Shown here in pieces: positions 1 through 8,120 of a stretch of 64,000 bases of DNA (the stretch's first letter is position 1; each line of letters opens with the position of its first letter). The position numbers and the translations under genes were made by a program. The stretch is taken from NCBI RefSeq assembly GCF_900176135.1, contig NZ_FWWW01000075.1, positions 1 to 64,000 on the forward strand. Direction: 5' to 3'. The notes below the pieces were generated by a model. It was given only the letters and a program-made list of their open reading frames with translations, ran no database searches and was not told the origin of the DNA. The stretch comes from Hymenobacter roseosalivarius DSM 11622 (GTDB lineage Bacteria > Bacteroidota > Bacteroidia > Cytophagales > Hymenobacteraceae).

Positions 1-24
1 GGAATATTCCGGGGGGCTTTTTTG
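1..24 (+). terminator. Right half of a terminator cut by the window edge
   Basis: The window opens with a short dyad (GGAATATTCC) followed by GGGGGGC and six T. This is the loop and 3' arm of the same kind of hairpin that is complete after rho (12251-12286). The matching A6-GC6 arm would lie just left of base 1. It would end a plus-strand transcript from a gene outside the window. Confidence 0.55.
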
Positions 25-370
25 TGTTCTCCTAAGGCCATTCGGCTTTGGCCAAGTAGCTTGGAATTGGCCTGTCAGGAATAGGCTGTTTGCTGCTTGT
101 AACGCCGACTACGCAACATTCTGGCCTTTAATTCAAGTGTGTAAAAGGCTTAAGAATCTCCGGAGCGCTGCTGAAGTATGTATCGTAGTGAGCTGAGTTT
201 GCAAGTTGACCTGCTTTAAGTAGAATAGCTGTTGCGTTTTACAAACGGTGTAGAGACGCGTAGTCGCGTCTCCTCGTTGAACGGTTTTGTTCGGGCGGCG
301 CGAGCGAGGAGACGCGACTACGCGTCTCTACACCGTTTGTACAGCTACCATGATGCGACACGCGAAGTAA
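25..370. other. Gene-free stretch at the left edge
   Basis: No reading frame here has homology or plausible codon use. The 81-codon frame from 232 runs through a palindromic repeat and is not a gene. The stretch holds the large inverted repeat at 240-341 and otherwise nothing that I can name. Confidence 0.6.
240..341. repeat. Inverted repeat with 37-bp perfect arms (palindromic family A)
   Basis: Bases 240-276 and 305-341 are exact reverse complements, separated by a 28-base loop. The arms contain the core TAGAGACGCG/CGCGTCTCTA. The same core forms the hairpin at 16025-16072, so this is a dispersed intergenic palindromic element rather than a terminator: there is no T tract. No coding capacity for mobility is present. 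It may be a REP- or MITE-like element; that is inference. Confidence 0.8.
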
Positions 371-404
371 GGGCCACAAAAAAAGCCCCCCACCTAGTGA
401 GGAG
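371..404 (-). terminator. Terminator of the DUF4252 lipoprotein gene
   Basis: Read on the minus strand, a GCTCCTCAC arm pairs (with two G-U pairs) to GTGGGGGGC across a three-base loop and is followed by seven T. It lies about 30 bases past the stop codon of the minus-strand gene at 434-1003. Confidence 0.7.
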
Positions 405-433
405 CCTGTTTTGGAAAGAAGGAGATACGCTTT

Positions 434-1003
434 CTACTGAGTCAGCTCGCCAAGGGCGCCGGGCAGAAACTTTATAAGCTCGTCAACCTGGGAGCGCGTG
501 AAATTGCCGGATACGGCTATCAGAGCGAAGGATTCGGGAACGGCTTCTACGTTGCCGGTAGCAACCAATTCTGGTACCCGGTCGCCTTGCTGGCGAATGG
601 CGTAGCGCGTGATGGTTGTGCTGGCCGAATCGGCGGATACGGGGATGGAAGTGTACCGCTCACTGGCCAGCAGGCCGTCTACTTCCTTATTAAGACCAGC
701 CGCTACCAGGCGCTGGGCCCGATCGGTGGTGGGTGTGAAGGTAAGCATGCGGATTTCGCGCACCGAAGTCAGGGCCTGCGCCAGCTCATTATTGCCCCCC
801 AGCTTGCCCAGGCGCGCCAGCAGCAACCGAGTGGTGAAGCCCGCCGACAGGGTGGTAGCCTTGAAGCCGGAACGGTTCTCGTATTTGCGAAAAAACTCAG
901 CTACCGTGCGGGCAGGCGTTTCGGGGCCGCTTGTGCGGCAGCTTACAGTGAGGGCGAGGCCCAGTACGGCAACGAGCGAAAGCAGACGTAGTTTGGTATA
1001 CAT
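434..1003 (-). CDS. DUF4252 domain lipoprotein
   Basis: A 189-residue exported protein starting at ATG 1003. The first 22 residues form a type II signal peptide with a lipobox ending in Cys22 (LTVSC), so it is probably anchored to a membrane facing the periplasm. The remainder has the layout of DUF4252: a helical N-terminal part (EFFRKYENRSGF), a central beta segment with an 'REIRMLTF' strand, and a C-terminal 'LIAVSGNFTRSQVDELIKFL' segment. The family is widespread in Bacteroidota and has no known biochemical role. The gene lies downstream of the minus-strand exported-protein gene at 1068-2597 with 64 bases between, and could share its transcript. Family call by eye; the function is unknown. 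Confidence 0.75.
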   Translation of the reverse strand: MYTKLRLLSLVAVLGLALTVSCRTSGPETPARTVAEFFRKYENRSGFKATTLSAGFTTRLLLARLGKLGGNNELAQALTSVREIRMLTFTPTTDRAQRLVAAGLNKEVDGLLASERYTSIPVSADSASTTITRYAIRQQGDRVPELVATGNVEAVPESFALIAVSGNFTRSQVDELIKFLPGALGELTQ

Positions 1004-1067
1004 AAGGGAGCAAAGGAGATTTGGCTCCGCATACGTAGCTTGGCAGCGGCCCGTTCGCCCTGTGGTA

Positions 1068-2597
1068 TTAATCGAAGGAAACAGTATTCAGAAAAAACAC
1101 GTCGCGCCCCGCGCCTCGGGGAGTGCGTACGTGTTGGTAGCCAAAGGTCAAAAATCGGCTGCCGTACCACGCCAGCATGCCCTCGTAGTTGGTGCTGCCT
1201 AGCTTCTCCTTACTCTCCGGGTTAATCGGCTGCAAAGGCATTACCAAGTCATTGGGTGAGGGCAAGGTGCGGTCGATGATTTTATAATGGATATTTTCCT
1301 CTTCCAAATACGTCATTACGAGGCGCTGGCCATCGGGCATGGGTCGTAGCCGCACTGTTTCTTCCAGCTCATACGATTCGGCATCTTTCAAAACGAAGGT
1401 ATTGTCCCAGAGTAGGTTGCCGCGCCGGTCGAAGCCGCACACAATGGCGTGGGTCGTATGATAGCCGTCGAACTGCCGGTACCGGGTGCCTACCATGCCG
1501 GGGCCGTAGCTGTCGCTGCGGTAGCGCGGGTAGTACACCTCCGCTACCAGTACGTAGCCGTTTTGGAAAGGCAGCAGGTCGTGCACGAGCAGGCGGTAGC
1601 GCAGGGGTAGCTCACGGTTGGCGGCCCGGCGCTCCTGACTGCGCTGCTGAATCCGGGCCGCACGGGCCGGCTTCAGGTAATCAAAAAAGTGCTTCAGACG
1701 CGTGAAATCGTAGAAGCGTAGGGACTGCCGCACGCCGGTTGGAGTGGTGCCTGCCGTGAGATCAGCCGAAAAAAGGCCCTGAGAGTAGCGCGGGTCGCGT
1801 AGGGTGTACGTGCCGGCTAGCATACGGTCCGAGCTGTCGCCGAGACTGACCTGGGCGGTTATCAGGCTGCGCTCGCTCTCTGTTTGGACAAACTCGGAGT
1901 TGAGTAACTGGCCATCGGCCGACAGCTGCTTTAGCTGCAAGCGCGATTTTACCCCATTCGACTGCCGCATAATTATCTCGGCGCGCTTGGTAGCGGAGTC
2001 GGTGAGAAAGGTGAGTTCGGTGGTCAGCGGCTCGTACACCGACGGTAGCAGCTGGTGCTTGCCGGCCTTCATGTCCAGCCTGACTATCGTCATGTGCTGA
2101 TCCAGGAGCACTGTTACAAACAGATTGCCCGCTAATACTTTCTGGTCGAGCACGTCGCGGGTTACCTCAGTATCAAATTTAACCAAGGTTACGTCGCCCG
2201 TTCGACCATCGAGGCCCGCTACCAGCAAGCGCTCCGGGGCGTAGCGCGACTGAAATAGCGCATACACCGCCGTCGCCTCAGCGCTCATCAGCTTGAATTC
2301 GTACTCAATCGGAATCTCCAGGTTGCGCGAGCCAAGATCCTTAAGCTGGTGGTCGAATTTTTGGAAAGTATAGCTAGTGCGTGAGCCAATGAAAACATCT
2401 TTCTCCACCAACAGTACCACGCTGCTGTCTTCGGGGATGGCCAGCACTTGCACATCTGTATCGTATTGGGTGAAGGGCAGCTCCAGGCGAGCGGGCTGGC
2501 TAGGAGCAATGGAAAGCTCGGGTGCCTGGGCTAACAACGGCCGCCCTGCTACCACCAGAGTCATAATTCCCAGCCATCCGACTATTCTATTTTTCAT
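1068..2597 (-). CDS. Exported protein of unknown function
   Basis: A 509-residue protein. ATG 2597 was chosen over ATG 2606 because it gives a compact signal peptide (MKNRIVGWLG, hydrophobic core, cleavage after LLAQA). The mature part is rich in short beta strands of the type 'VQVLAIPEDSSVVLLVEKDVF' with repeated Asp/Gly turns, which suggests a beta-propeller or similar all-beta fold, but I do not recognise a family. A basic stretch with many Arg and Gln residues lies in the middle (around bases 1620-1680). It has no lipobox and no transmembrane segment beyond the signal. The next gene downstream is the DUF4252 lipoprotein, so an envelope role is plausible but not shown. Confidence 0.7.
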   Translation of the reverse strand: MKNRIVGWLGIMTLVVAGRPLLAQAPELSIAPSQPARLELPFTQYDTDVQVLAIPEDSSVVLLVEKDVFIGSRTSYTFQKFDHQLKDLGSRNLEIPIEYEFKLMSAEATAVYALFQSRYAPERLLVAGLDGRTGDVTLVKFDTEVTRDVLDQKVLAGNLFVTVLLDQHMTIVRLDMKAGKHQLLPSVYEPLTTELTFLTDSATKRAEIIMRQSNGVKSRLQLKQLSADGQLLNSEFVQTESERSLITAQVSLGDSSDRMLAGTYTLRDPRYSQGLFSADLTAGTTPTGVRQSLRFYDFTRLKHFFDYLKPARAARIQQRSQERRAANRELPLRYRLLVHDLLPFQNGYVLVAEVYYPRYRSDSYGPGMVGTRYRQFDGYHTTHAIVCGFDRRGNLLWDNTFVLKDAESYELEETVRLRPMPDGQRLVMTYLEEENIHYKIIDRTLPSPNDLVMPLQPINPESKEKLGSTNYEGMLAWYGSRFLTFGYQHVRTPRGAGRDVFFLNTVSFD

Positions 2598-2677
2598 AGC
2601 TACCATGCGCCCTATTCGCTGTGACGCTTAGTAAGATACGACGGAGACGGCATAAAGTCACGCGGCGCGGAAGGTTG

Positions 2678-2741
2678 TGGGGGGCTTTTTGCGAATGGTT
2701 ACGCGGCCAGTAAGCAAGCCAACGCCGAAAAAAGCCCCCCA
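2678..2741. repeat. Inverted G6C-T5 / A6-GC6 pair
   Basis: TGGGGGGCTTTTT (2678-2690) faces AAAAAAGCCCCCCA (2728-2741) across 37 bases. The T tract lies inside the loop, so neither strand gives an ordinary terminator from this pairing. It counts as two copies of the recurring G6C motif described in the findings. Confidence 0.6.
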
Positions 2742-2756
2742 ACCCGCGCATAAGCT

Positions 2757-2791
2757 AAAAAGCCTGCCTTACGGATAATAGACAGGCTTTT
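2757..2791 (-). terminator. Terminator after the EVE-domain gene
   Basis: AAAAGCCTG (2757-2765) pairs with CAGGCTTTT (2783-2791), giving a nine-pair stem with T tracts in both directions. It sits 15 bases past the stop codon of the minus-strand EVE gene. Confidence 0.7.
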
Positions 2792-2805
2792 CAACGCAGA
2801 AATAG

Positions 2806-3213
2806 TTAGCTTCCCAGCTCCAGCACCACATCAAACTCCTCACTGCGCAGCGGCATCACCGACAGGCGCGACTGGCGCAATAAGCCAATCTGGCTCAGGC
2901 GTGCGTCGAGCTTTATGGCAGCCAGCGACACAGGACGGGGTAAGGGTTGGTGCGGGCGCAGCGCTACGGCCACCCAACCACTTTCGGGCGGCGCGGTGGC
3001 ATCGGGGGCGGCGGGGGCAGCTACCTCGGCCATGCCCACCACAGTTTTGTCGGTTACGCTGTGATAGAAAAGAACCAGGTCGCCGGGCTGCATCTGCTGC
3101 AGGTAGTTGCGGGCCTGGAAGTTGCGGACGCCAGTCCAGTCGGTGTGCCCGTCGCGCACAAAGTCAGTCCAGGAATAAGCCGCAGGTTCGGATTTAACAA
3201 GCCAGTAATTCAC
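2806..3213 (-). CDS. EVE domain protein (possible modified-base reader)
   Basis: A 135-residue single-domain protein. The frame is open up to 3270, but a TTG there falls within the terminator of the upstream gene (3259-3313). GTG 3213 gives the normal EVE start, '(V)NYWLVKSEP'. EVE domains belong to the PUA/ASCH/YTH group and bind modified bases in RNA or DNA; the family includes THYN1 and domains fused to McrB-type restriction enzymes. Visible family marks are NYWLVKSEP near the start, 'WTGVRNFQARNYLQQMQPGDLVLFYHS', and 'GMAEV' following. Length is typical. A stand-alone EVE gene in a housekeeping setting does not prove a defence role. Start moderately sure, family very likely. Confidence 0.88.
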   Translation of the reverse strand: MNYWLVKSEPAAYSWTDFVRDGHTDWTGVRNFQARNYLQQMQPGDLVLFYHSVTDKTVVGMAEVAAPAAPDATAPPESGWVAVALRPHQPLPRPVSLAAIKLDARLSQIGLLRQSRLSVMPLRSEEFDVVLELGS

Positions 3214-3258
3214 TTCAAAAATAAGACAGCTGGAGAGTAAGGAAAAACAACGCACAAC

Positions 3259-3313
3259 AAAGCCCGGCAAAAGAAGCCCTAAATTTCTTTAGAATCGCTT
3301 TTGCCGGGCTTTG
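3259..3313 (-). terminator. Terminator of the lipoprotein gene at 3342-3785
   Basis: CAAAGCCCGGCAAAAG (3259-3274) is an exact reverse complement of CTTTTGCCGGGCTTTG (3298-3313), a 16-pair stem with A/T ends on both sides. It lies 28 bases past the stop codon of the minus-strand lipoprotein gene. Confidence 0.75.
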
Positions 3314-3341
3314 CTGCCTCCCAACAGTCGTGAGAGAGTAC

Positions 3342-3785
3342 TTATCGCAGGCGCAATACAACCAGCTTATCGTTCTCGACGCGCAGCACGCGCAATCGAA
3401 ACGGTGGGCGCAGCTCCGCGTTGTCGAGCGTCATCGTCAGGATATCCTGGTTTTCCTGCATCGATGCCCAGCGACCAACATGGGCCTCCGGGGCATCGGC
3501 GGGGCCGAAAGTGTAGAATGTAAACTGCCCATCCTTATCAAAGCGCAGCCCATCCAAGTAAACAGGACCGTAGCGGGGCACACCGGGGGGCATTATATAG
3601 CCCTGGGGCCGATAGATAACCGTGTCGCCGGGGTGGGCTTCGTGCGAGTTGTACCAGGAGCGACCGTAGAGCGGCCCCGTCGGTCCCTCCGGGTTTAGCG
3701 TCATCAGGTCACCCACGTTTTCGGTACAAGCTCCCAATACCATAGCCACGAGGACGGTCAGGAGCGTAAGGGTAAAAATGCGCAT
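3342..3785 (-). CDS. Small lipoprotein, lipocalin-like pattern (paralogue 1)
   Basis: A 147-residue protein from ATG 3785, with a signal peptide and lipobox VLGAC (Cys20). The mature part aligns by eye with the neighbouring gene at 3844-4239 along its whole length: 'RSWYNSHEAHPGDTVIYRP' against 'GTWLHAHEEDIENIEVYRP', then 'GLRFDKDGQFTFY' against 'GFNFEHNGLFTRY', then 'GRWASMQENQDILTMTL' against 'GQWKAESENVLHITF'. Such G-x-W pairs and a series of beta strands recall small lipocalin-like lipoproteins, but I cannot name a family. The two genes are a tandem duplication, now strongly diverged, separated by 58 bases on the same strand. Function unknown. Confidence 0.75.
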   Translation of the reverse strand: MRIFTLTLLTVLVAMVLGACTENVGDLMTLNPEGPTGPLYGRSWYNSHEAHPGDTVIYRPQGYIMPPGVPRYGPVYLDGLRFDKDGQFTFYTFGPADAPEAHVGRWASMQENQDILTMTLDNAELRPPFRLRVLRVENDKLVVLRLR

Positions 3786-3843
3786 AGTTGAATATAAAAC
3801 AGAACAGAAGCAGGAGTCGTAAGCTGAATGAAAGGTTGCAGGG

Positions 3844-4239
3844 CTATTGCGGCAAGTGTCGAACTTTTAATAAATCCTTTTCCAACGATACAATTTCGAG
3901 CCGGTAGCCTGGCTCGTCTTTACTGTCAAACGTAATGTGGAGTACGTTCTCGCTTTCTGCTTTCCACTGGCCTTTACGTCCTTCAAGGCCATCAGTGGGG
4001 GCAATGTCGTACCGCGTAAAGAGGCCATTATGCTCGAAGTTGAACCCCGTACGGCCGCGTGAAGGGCCAAACGAATACGTATTGGGCCGGTATACTTCTA
4101 TATTTTCTATATCCTCCTCGTGGGCGTGCAGCCAGGTACCTTCAAGCAAAAGCAGCTGCGGCGACTTGCGCGGGTCGGGTTTGCACGTTACGGCCAGCAG
4201 CAACACGCTCAGGCAGCAAAGCAGAGAAAACAGGCGCAT
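3844..4239 (-). CDS. Small lipoprotein, lipocalin-like pattern (paralogue 2)
   Basis: A 131-residue protein. The frame opens at 4299, but ATG 4239 starts an ordinary lipoprotein signal (MRLFSLLCCLSVLLLAVTC, lipobox Cys19). The mature part is a diverged copy of the next gene downstream (3342-3785), with matching 'EVYRP', 'NGLFTRY' and 'GQWKAESENVLHITF' segments. It is the first gene of the minus-strand pair, so the two are probably transcribed together. It has no recognisable catalytic motif. The pattern of one Gly-x-Trp at each end of the barrel suggests a small beta-barrel that may bind a ligand; that is inference only. Confidence 0.7.
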   Translation of the reverse strand: MRLFSLLCCLSVLLLAVTCKPDPRKSPQLLLLEGTWLHAHEEDIENIEVYRPNTYSFGPSRGRTGFNFEHNGLFTRYDIAPTDGLEGRKGQWKAESENVLHITFDSKDEPGYRLEIVSLEKDLLKVRHLPQ

Positions 4240-4423
4240 GACAACAGCGTAAAAGTGAGAAATAGGCGGGCAAATTATTGGCTTCCAGTTTACAATCAAT
4301 AGTTGTACCCGAAAACGCTATTCACCCTTATTCACGCATATTATTTAAAACATACTATTTCCCAACCCTGTACCTTTACCTTCCTTCTCCATCCCCCGCT
4401 GGGGGGCAAATTCTGCTTCTGTT

Positions 4424-6175
4424 TTGGACAATCGCGCCCTGATTCGCGCCTTCCGCCTCGCGGCCTCGCTGCTGGAACTGCACGACGAAAATCCATTTAA
4501 AATTCGGGCCTATGAAGGTACCGCTGCTGCCTTGGAGCGCCTGGAGTTTCCGGTGGCCGAGGTAGAGCGCACCGGCCTGCCCGACCGCACGGGTCTGAGC
4601 AAAACAGCCGCCGCCCGTGTGGCCGAAATGCTGGACACCGGTACCTTTGAGGAGCTGACGCGCCTGCTCAGCATCACGCCGCCCGGTGTGGTCGAGATGC
4701 TGAACATCAAAGGCATCGGCCCCAAAAAGATTCGTATGCTGTGGCGCGAGCTGGGCGTAGAAAGCTCCGACGCGCTACGCGCCGCCGCCGAGCGCGACGA
4801 GGTGAGTAAGCTTAAAGGGTTTGGCAAAAAGACTCAGGATGCCATTCTGCAAGCCCTCGAATTCAGTGACCAAAGCCGGGGCAAGCTGCTGTATCCGCAA
4901 GCCGAAGAACTGGCCAAAGATCTGGTTGTGCGCTTGCAGGAGGCGTTGTTTACGGAGTCGGTGGCCGTGGCAGGGGAAGTGCGCCGCCGCCTGGAAGTGG
5001 TGGAAAATGTGGTGCTGGTAGCGGCCACCGCCCAGCCGGAGAAAGCGCATAAGCTGCTGAATTCTTTGGATGGTCTGACGGCCGACCCTTTGCGCTCGGG
5101 GCCGTTTGCGTGGCGCGGCACGGCTACGACTTCGGGCGTAAAAGTGGAAGTGCTGCTGGTAGCTAAGGACGATTTCACGAATCAGCTCTTTTTGCTGACG
5201 GGTGCCGAGGCCCATCTATCCGAAATATTTGTCCCCCAGGCCGCGCATGGCCAACCGGCCACGCTGCGGCAGCTGCTGAAAAAGGAGCGTTTCTACCAGG
5301 AAACGGCCATCTACGAAAAAGCCGGCCTCCAATACGTGGAGCCCGAACTCCGCGAAGGACTCGGCGAACTAGCGCTAGCCAAAGAGCATAAGCTGCCTAA
5401 GCTGCTGGAAGATGCTGACCTGCGCGGCAGCGTGCACAACCACAGCAACTACTCCGATGGGGCGCACACGCTGCGCCAAATGGCGGAGTTTCTGCGGGAT
5501 GAAGGCTACGAGTACCTGGGCATCTGCGACCACTCGCAGGCCGCGCACTATGCCAATGGCCTCAGCCCCGAGCGGGTGCACCAGCAGCAGCACGAGATAG
5601 ATGAGCTGAACAAAGAGCTGGCGCCCTTCCGCATTTTCAAAGGCATTGAAAGCGACATTCTCGGCGACGGTGCTTTAGATTATCAGCCCACCGTGCTGGC
5701 GTCGTTTGACTTTGTGGTGGCCTCGGTACACAGCAACCTCAAAATGGACGAAGCCCGCGCCACCACGCGTCTGCTGCGGGCCATTGAAAACCCGTATTGC
5801 ACAATGCTCGGGCATCCTACCGGGCGCCTGTTACTGCGCCGGGAGGGCTACCCGATTGACTACAAAGCCGTCATTGACGCCTGTGCTCAACATGAGGTTG
5901 TCATTGAGATAAACGCTAACCCGTGGCGGCTGGACCTGGATTGGCGCTGGGTGCGCTACGCCCTCGATCAAGGTGTGAAGCTGAGCATCAACCCCGATGC
6001 GCATCATACCACCGGCTACGCCGATATGCGCTACGGTGTATTTATGGGGCGTAAAGGCGGTCTAACGAAGGAAATGACGTTCAATGCAATGTCGCGTGAG
6101 GAGGTAGCCGCGTACTTTGCCCAACGGAAAGCTAAGATTAAGCCGGCTGAGGAGTTTAAAACGACTTTGTTTTAA
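4424..6175 (+). CDS. polX: PolX family protein: degenerate DNA polymerase X domain plus intact PHP domain
   Basis: A 583-residue protein; the start is TTG 4424, since no ATG or GTG precedes it in frame. Domain order: N-terminal helix-hairpin-helix region (about 1-165, with 'NIKGIGPKKI' and 'KLKGFGKKTQ'), polymerase beta-like palm (about 170-290), and a C-terminal PHP domain (about 330-575). In bacterial PolX the palm motif reads G-S-x-R-R with a D-x-D. Here it is 184-GEVRRRLEVVENVV, so the two aspartates are Asn195 and Val197, and the third is Glu242. The PHP metal sites are all present: HNH (338-340), ICDHS, GIESDI, SVHS, GHPTG, EINANP and NPDAHH. PHP domains of PolX act as 3'-5' exonuclease or phosphatase in repair. 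I infer a nuclease that has lost polymerisation. The glycosyltransferase gene follows after 29 bases. Confidence 0.88.
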   Translation: MDNRALIRAFRLAASLLELHDENPFKIRAYEGTAAALERLEFPVAEVERTGLPDRTGLSKTAAARVAEMLDTGTFEELTRLLSITPPGVVEMLNIKGIGPKKIRMLWRELGVESSDALRAAAERDEVSKLKGFGKKTQDAILQALEFSDQSRGKLLYPQAEELAKDLVVRLQEALFTESVAVAGEVRRRLEVVENVVLVAATAQPEKAHKLLNSLDGLTADPLRSGPFAWRGTATTSGVKVEVLLVAKDDFTNQLFLLTGAEAHLSEIFVPQAAHGQPATLRQLLKKERFYQETAIYEKAGLQYVEPELREGLGELALAKEHKLPKLLEDADLRGSVHNHSNYSDGAHTLRQMAEFLRDEGYEYLGICDHSQAAHYANGLSPERVHQQQHEIDELNKELAPFRIFKGIESDILGDGALDYQPTVLASFDFVVASVHSNLKMDEARATTRLLRAIENPYCTMLGHPTGRLLLRREGYPIDYKAVIDACAQHEVVIEINANPWRLDLDWRWVRYALDQGVKLSINPDAHHTTGYADMRYGVFMGRKGGLTKEMTFNAMSREEVAAYFAQRKAKIKPAEEFKTTLF

Positions 6176-6204
6176 TGGGGGCTCGGGCTGCCGTTAAATA
6201 GCTT

Positions 6205-7269
6205 ATGAAGATTCTTGTTCTGCGCTTTTCCTCCATCGGCGACATCGTGCTGACAACGCCCGTGGTGCGGGCGTTGAAGCAACAGGTGGCGGGTGCGCAG
6301 GTGCATTTTTGTACCAAGCCGGCTTACCGCGGTATCATCGAGCCAAATCCGTACGTGGAGAAGGTGCATTATCTCACCGGTTCGCTCACGGAGCTGGTAA
6401 ACGAGCTAAAGGCCGAGCGTTTCGACTACATCATCGACCTGCATAATAACCTGCGCACTCACCTGCTAAAGCTGCGCTTAGGAGTACCCTCGTCGAGCCT
6501 CGACAAGCTGAATGTGCGGAAGTGGCTGCTGGTGAACCTGAAGATAAATACCCTGCCGCACCAGCATATCGTGGACCGCTACCTGGCCGCCGCCTCGCCT
6601 CTGGGTGTGCGTAATGATGGGCAGGGGCTGGATTATTTCATTCCTGCCAGGGATGAAGTGAGCCTCGATACGCTACCTGCCGACTTTCAGCGTGGGTACG
6701 TTGCCTTTGCTATAGGGGCGCAGCATGCCACCAAGCGTCTGCCCGTCGAACGCATTATTGAGCTGTGCGGGCTGTTGCGCCGTCCGGTGGTGCTGCTCGG
6801 CGGCCCAGAGGACGAAACAACTGGTCACGTAGTGGAGCTGGCCTTTGCTAAGCAAGCCGCTGCCTCGCCGCCACCCGCGCGCAAAGTGCCCGACAGCCCC
6901 TATTATTTCCCGTCGGAGGCCAGCACCGCTTATGCGCCCCAAACCGTTATTTACAACGCCTGCGGGCAGTATTCGCTCAACCAATCAGCTTCATTGGTGC
7001 AGCAGGCGCAGCTAGTCGTGAGCCACGACACGGGCCTGATGCATATTGCCGCGGCCTTCAAAAAAGATATTTTCAGCGTGTGGGGTAATACGGTGCCCGA
7101 GTTTGGGATGTATCCTTACCGCACCGAATTCCGCATTCTGGAAAGGCCGGGGCTTTCGTGTCGGCCCTGTTCCAAGATTGGCTACGAAAAATGCCCCCTG
7201 GGACACTTCAAGTGTATGCGCGAAATTCAATTTGATCTGGATTTGCCCCCCACGCGTGATGGGCGTTAA
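6205..7269 (+). CDS. Glycosyltransferase family 9 (heptosyltransferase-like)
   Basis: A 354-residue protein from ATG 6205. It begins with the family signature 'MKILVLRFSSIGDIVLTTPVVRAL' of the ADP-heptose:LPS heptosyltransferases (RfaF/WaaF group). Those are cytoplasmic GT-B enzymes that add a sugar to the core of lipopolysaccharide. The C-terminal nucleotide-sugar site 'VVSHDTGLMHIAAAFKKDIFSVWG' with the conserved H-D-x-G-x-M-H is present. Four Cys close the protein (CRPC, CPLGHFKC), a feature common in Bacteroidota members. Length fits the family. The sugar donor in this organism is not known, so I give no symbol. It probably shares a transcript with polX. Confidence 0.88.
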   Translation: MKILVLRFSSIGDIVLTTPVVRALKQQVAGAQVHFCTKPAYRGIIEPNPYVEKVHYLTGSLTELVNELKAERFDYIIDLHNNLRTHLLKLRLGVPSSSLDKLNVRKWLLVNLKINTLPHQHIVDRYLAAASPLGVRNDGQGLDYFIPARDEVSLDTLPADFQRGYVAFAIGAQHATKRLPVERIIELCGLLRRPVVLLGGPEDETTGHVVELAFAKQAAASPPPARKVPDSPYYFPSEASTAYAPQTVIYNACGQYSLNQSASLVQQAQLVVSHDTGLMHIAAAFKKDIFSVWGNTVPEFGMYPYRTEFRILERPGLSCRPCSKIGYEKCPLGHFKCMREIQFDLDLPPTRDGR

Positions 7270-7374
7270 ACCTTGATGAGCCTGAGTTGAGTGAGCCTCT
7301 AAGGCAGAAATAGGCGTAATAAACGGATAAAAACGGTATCTTTTATCCTTGCTATCACTCTTATTCCGTTCATT

Positions 7375-7824
7375 ATGGCTGAAAATTCCGCGAAATCAGT
7401 GCTCGTGAAAGTGGGTGCTGACGCCCTGCTGGCCGACGTGCAGGCTGGTCGCCACACATATGTGCTGGATGAGCCCGAAGAGGTAGGTGGCCAGGACAGG
7501 GGCCCTACGCCGTATGATATGCTGCTTTCGGCTCTGGGAGCTTGCACCGCCATTACCCTCCGCCTCTATGCCGACCAGAAAAAATGGCCTCTGGAAGCAA
7601 TTGAAGTGCGCTTACGCCACCAGCGCGTACATCGCACCGACTGTGAGCAGTGCGAACAGGAAGGCCGGATGTTGGAGGAAGTGGAGAAGGAACTGCGGCT
7701 GGTAGGGCCGCTCACGGCGGAGCAGCGCCAACGCCTGGAGGTGATTTCGCAGAAATGCCCCGTACAGAAAACCCTGATGAGTGGCTTACACATCAAAACC
7801 CATCTTGTGCCTGAGAGCAACTGA
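7375..7824 (+). CDS. OsmC/Ohr family peroxide-reducing protein
   Basis: A 149-residue protein from ATG 7375. The two redox cysteines of the OsmC/Ohr family are visible: one in 'ALGACTAITLRLYA' (helix after the GPTPYDMLLSA segment) and one in 'KCPVQKTL' near the C terminus. An insertion of about 25 residues with 'HRTDCEQCEQEGRM' adds a third and a fourth Cys; this variant is known in the YhfA/OsmC subgroup. Such proteins reduce organic hydroperoxides in the cytoplasm with thiol donors. The zinc-finger gene follows after 23 bases and could be co-transcribed. Confidence 0.88.
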   Translation: MAENSAKSVLVKVGADALLADVQAGRHTYVLDEPEEVGGQDRGPTPYDMLLSALGACTAITLRLYADQKKWPLEAIEVRLRHQRVHRTDCEQCEQEGRMLEEVEKELRLVGPLTAEQRQRLEVISQKCPVQKTLMSGLHIKTHLVPESN

Positions 7825-7847
7825 TTCTTCGTCTAAAGCCGCTTTTT

Positions 7848-8120
7848 GTGGAAGCTAAATCGCCTTGCGTTCACCTCAGTAGCGTAACTGCCATTATCGA
7901 GGATGAGCAGTATGTGTGCCCCGAATGCGTAGCCTTGGGCGACGAGTGGGTGCACCTGCGCGTGTGTCAGACTTGCGGCCATGTGGGCTGCTGCGACAAC
8001 TCCAAAAATAAGCACGCTACCCGCCACTTTCACGCTACCAATCATCCCGTCATAACCTCCGCTGAACCCGGCGAACGGTGGGCCTGGTGCTACGTGGATA
8101 GTGCGTTTGCTGAGTATTAG
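7848..8120 (+). CDS. UBP-type zinc-finger protein
   Basis: A 90-residue protein starting at GTG 7848. It matches the UBP-type (ZnF-UBP) zinc finger: C-x-H near residue 7 (SPCVHL), C-x-x-C (VCPEC), C-x-x-C (VCQTCGHVGCCD), then 'HATRHFHATNHPVI' and a closing aromatic segment 'WAWCYVD'. In eukaryotes the domain binds the C terminus of ubiquitin. Short bacterial stand-alone copies are common and of unknown role. The gene follows the OsmC gene on the same strand. Confidence 0.85.
   Translation: MEAKSPCVHLSSVTAIIEDEQYVCPECVALGDEWVHLRVCQTCGHVGCCDNSKNKHATRHFHATNHPVITSAEPGERWAWCYVDSAFAEY

Noticed and set aside
2678..2741. G6C-T5 / A6-GC6 pair as a terminator
   Set aside because: In this orientation the T tract lies within the loop; the neighbouring dyad at 2757-2791 fits the end of the EVE transcript better.
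2806..3213. EVE gene as part of a restriction or defence system
   Set aside because: No nuclease or McrBC-like gene is adjacent; neighbours are envelope lipoproteins, so a housekeeping role is more likely.
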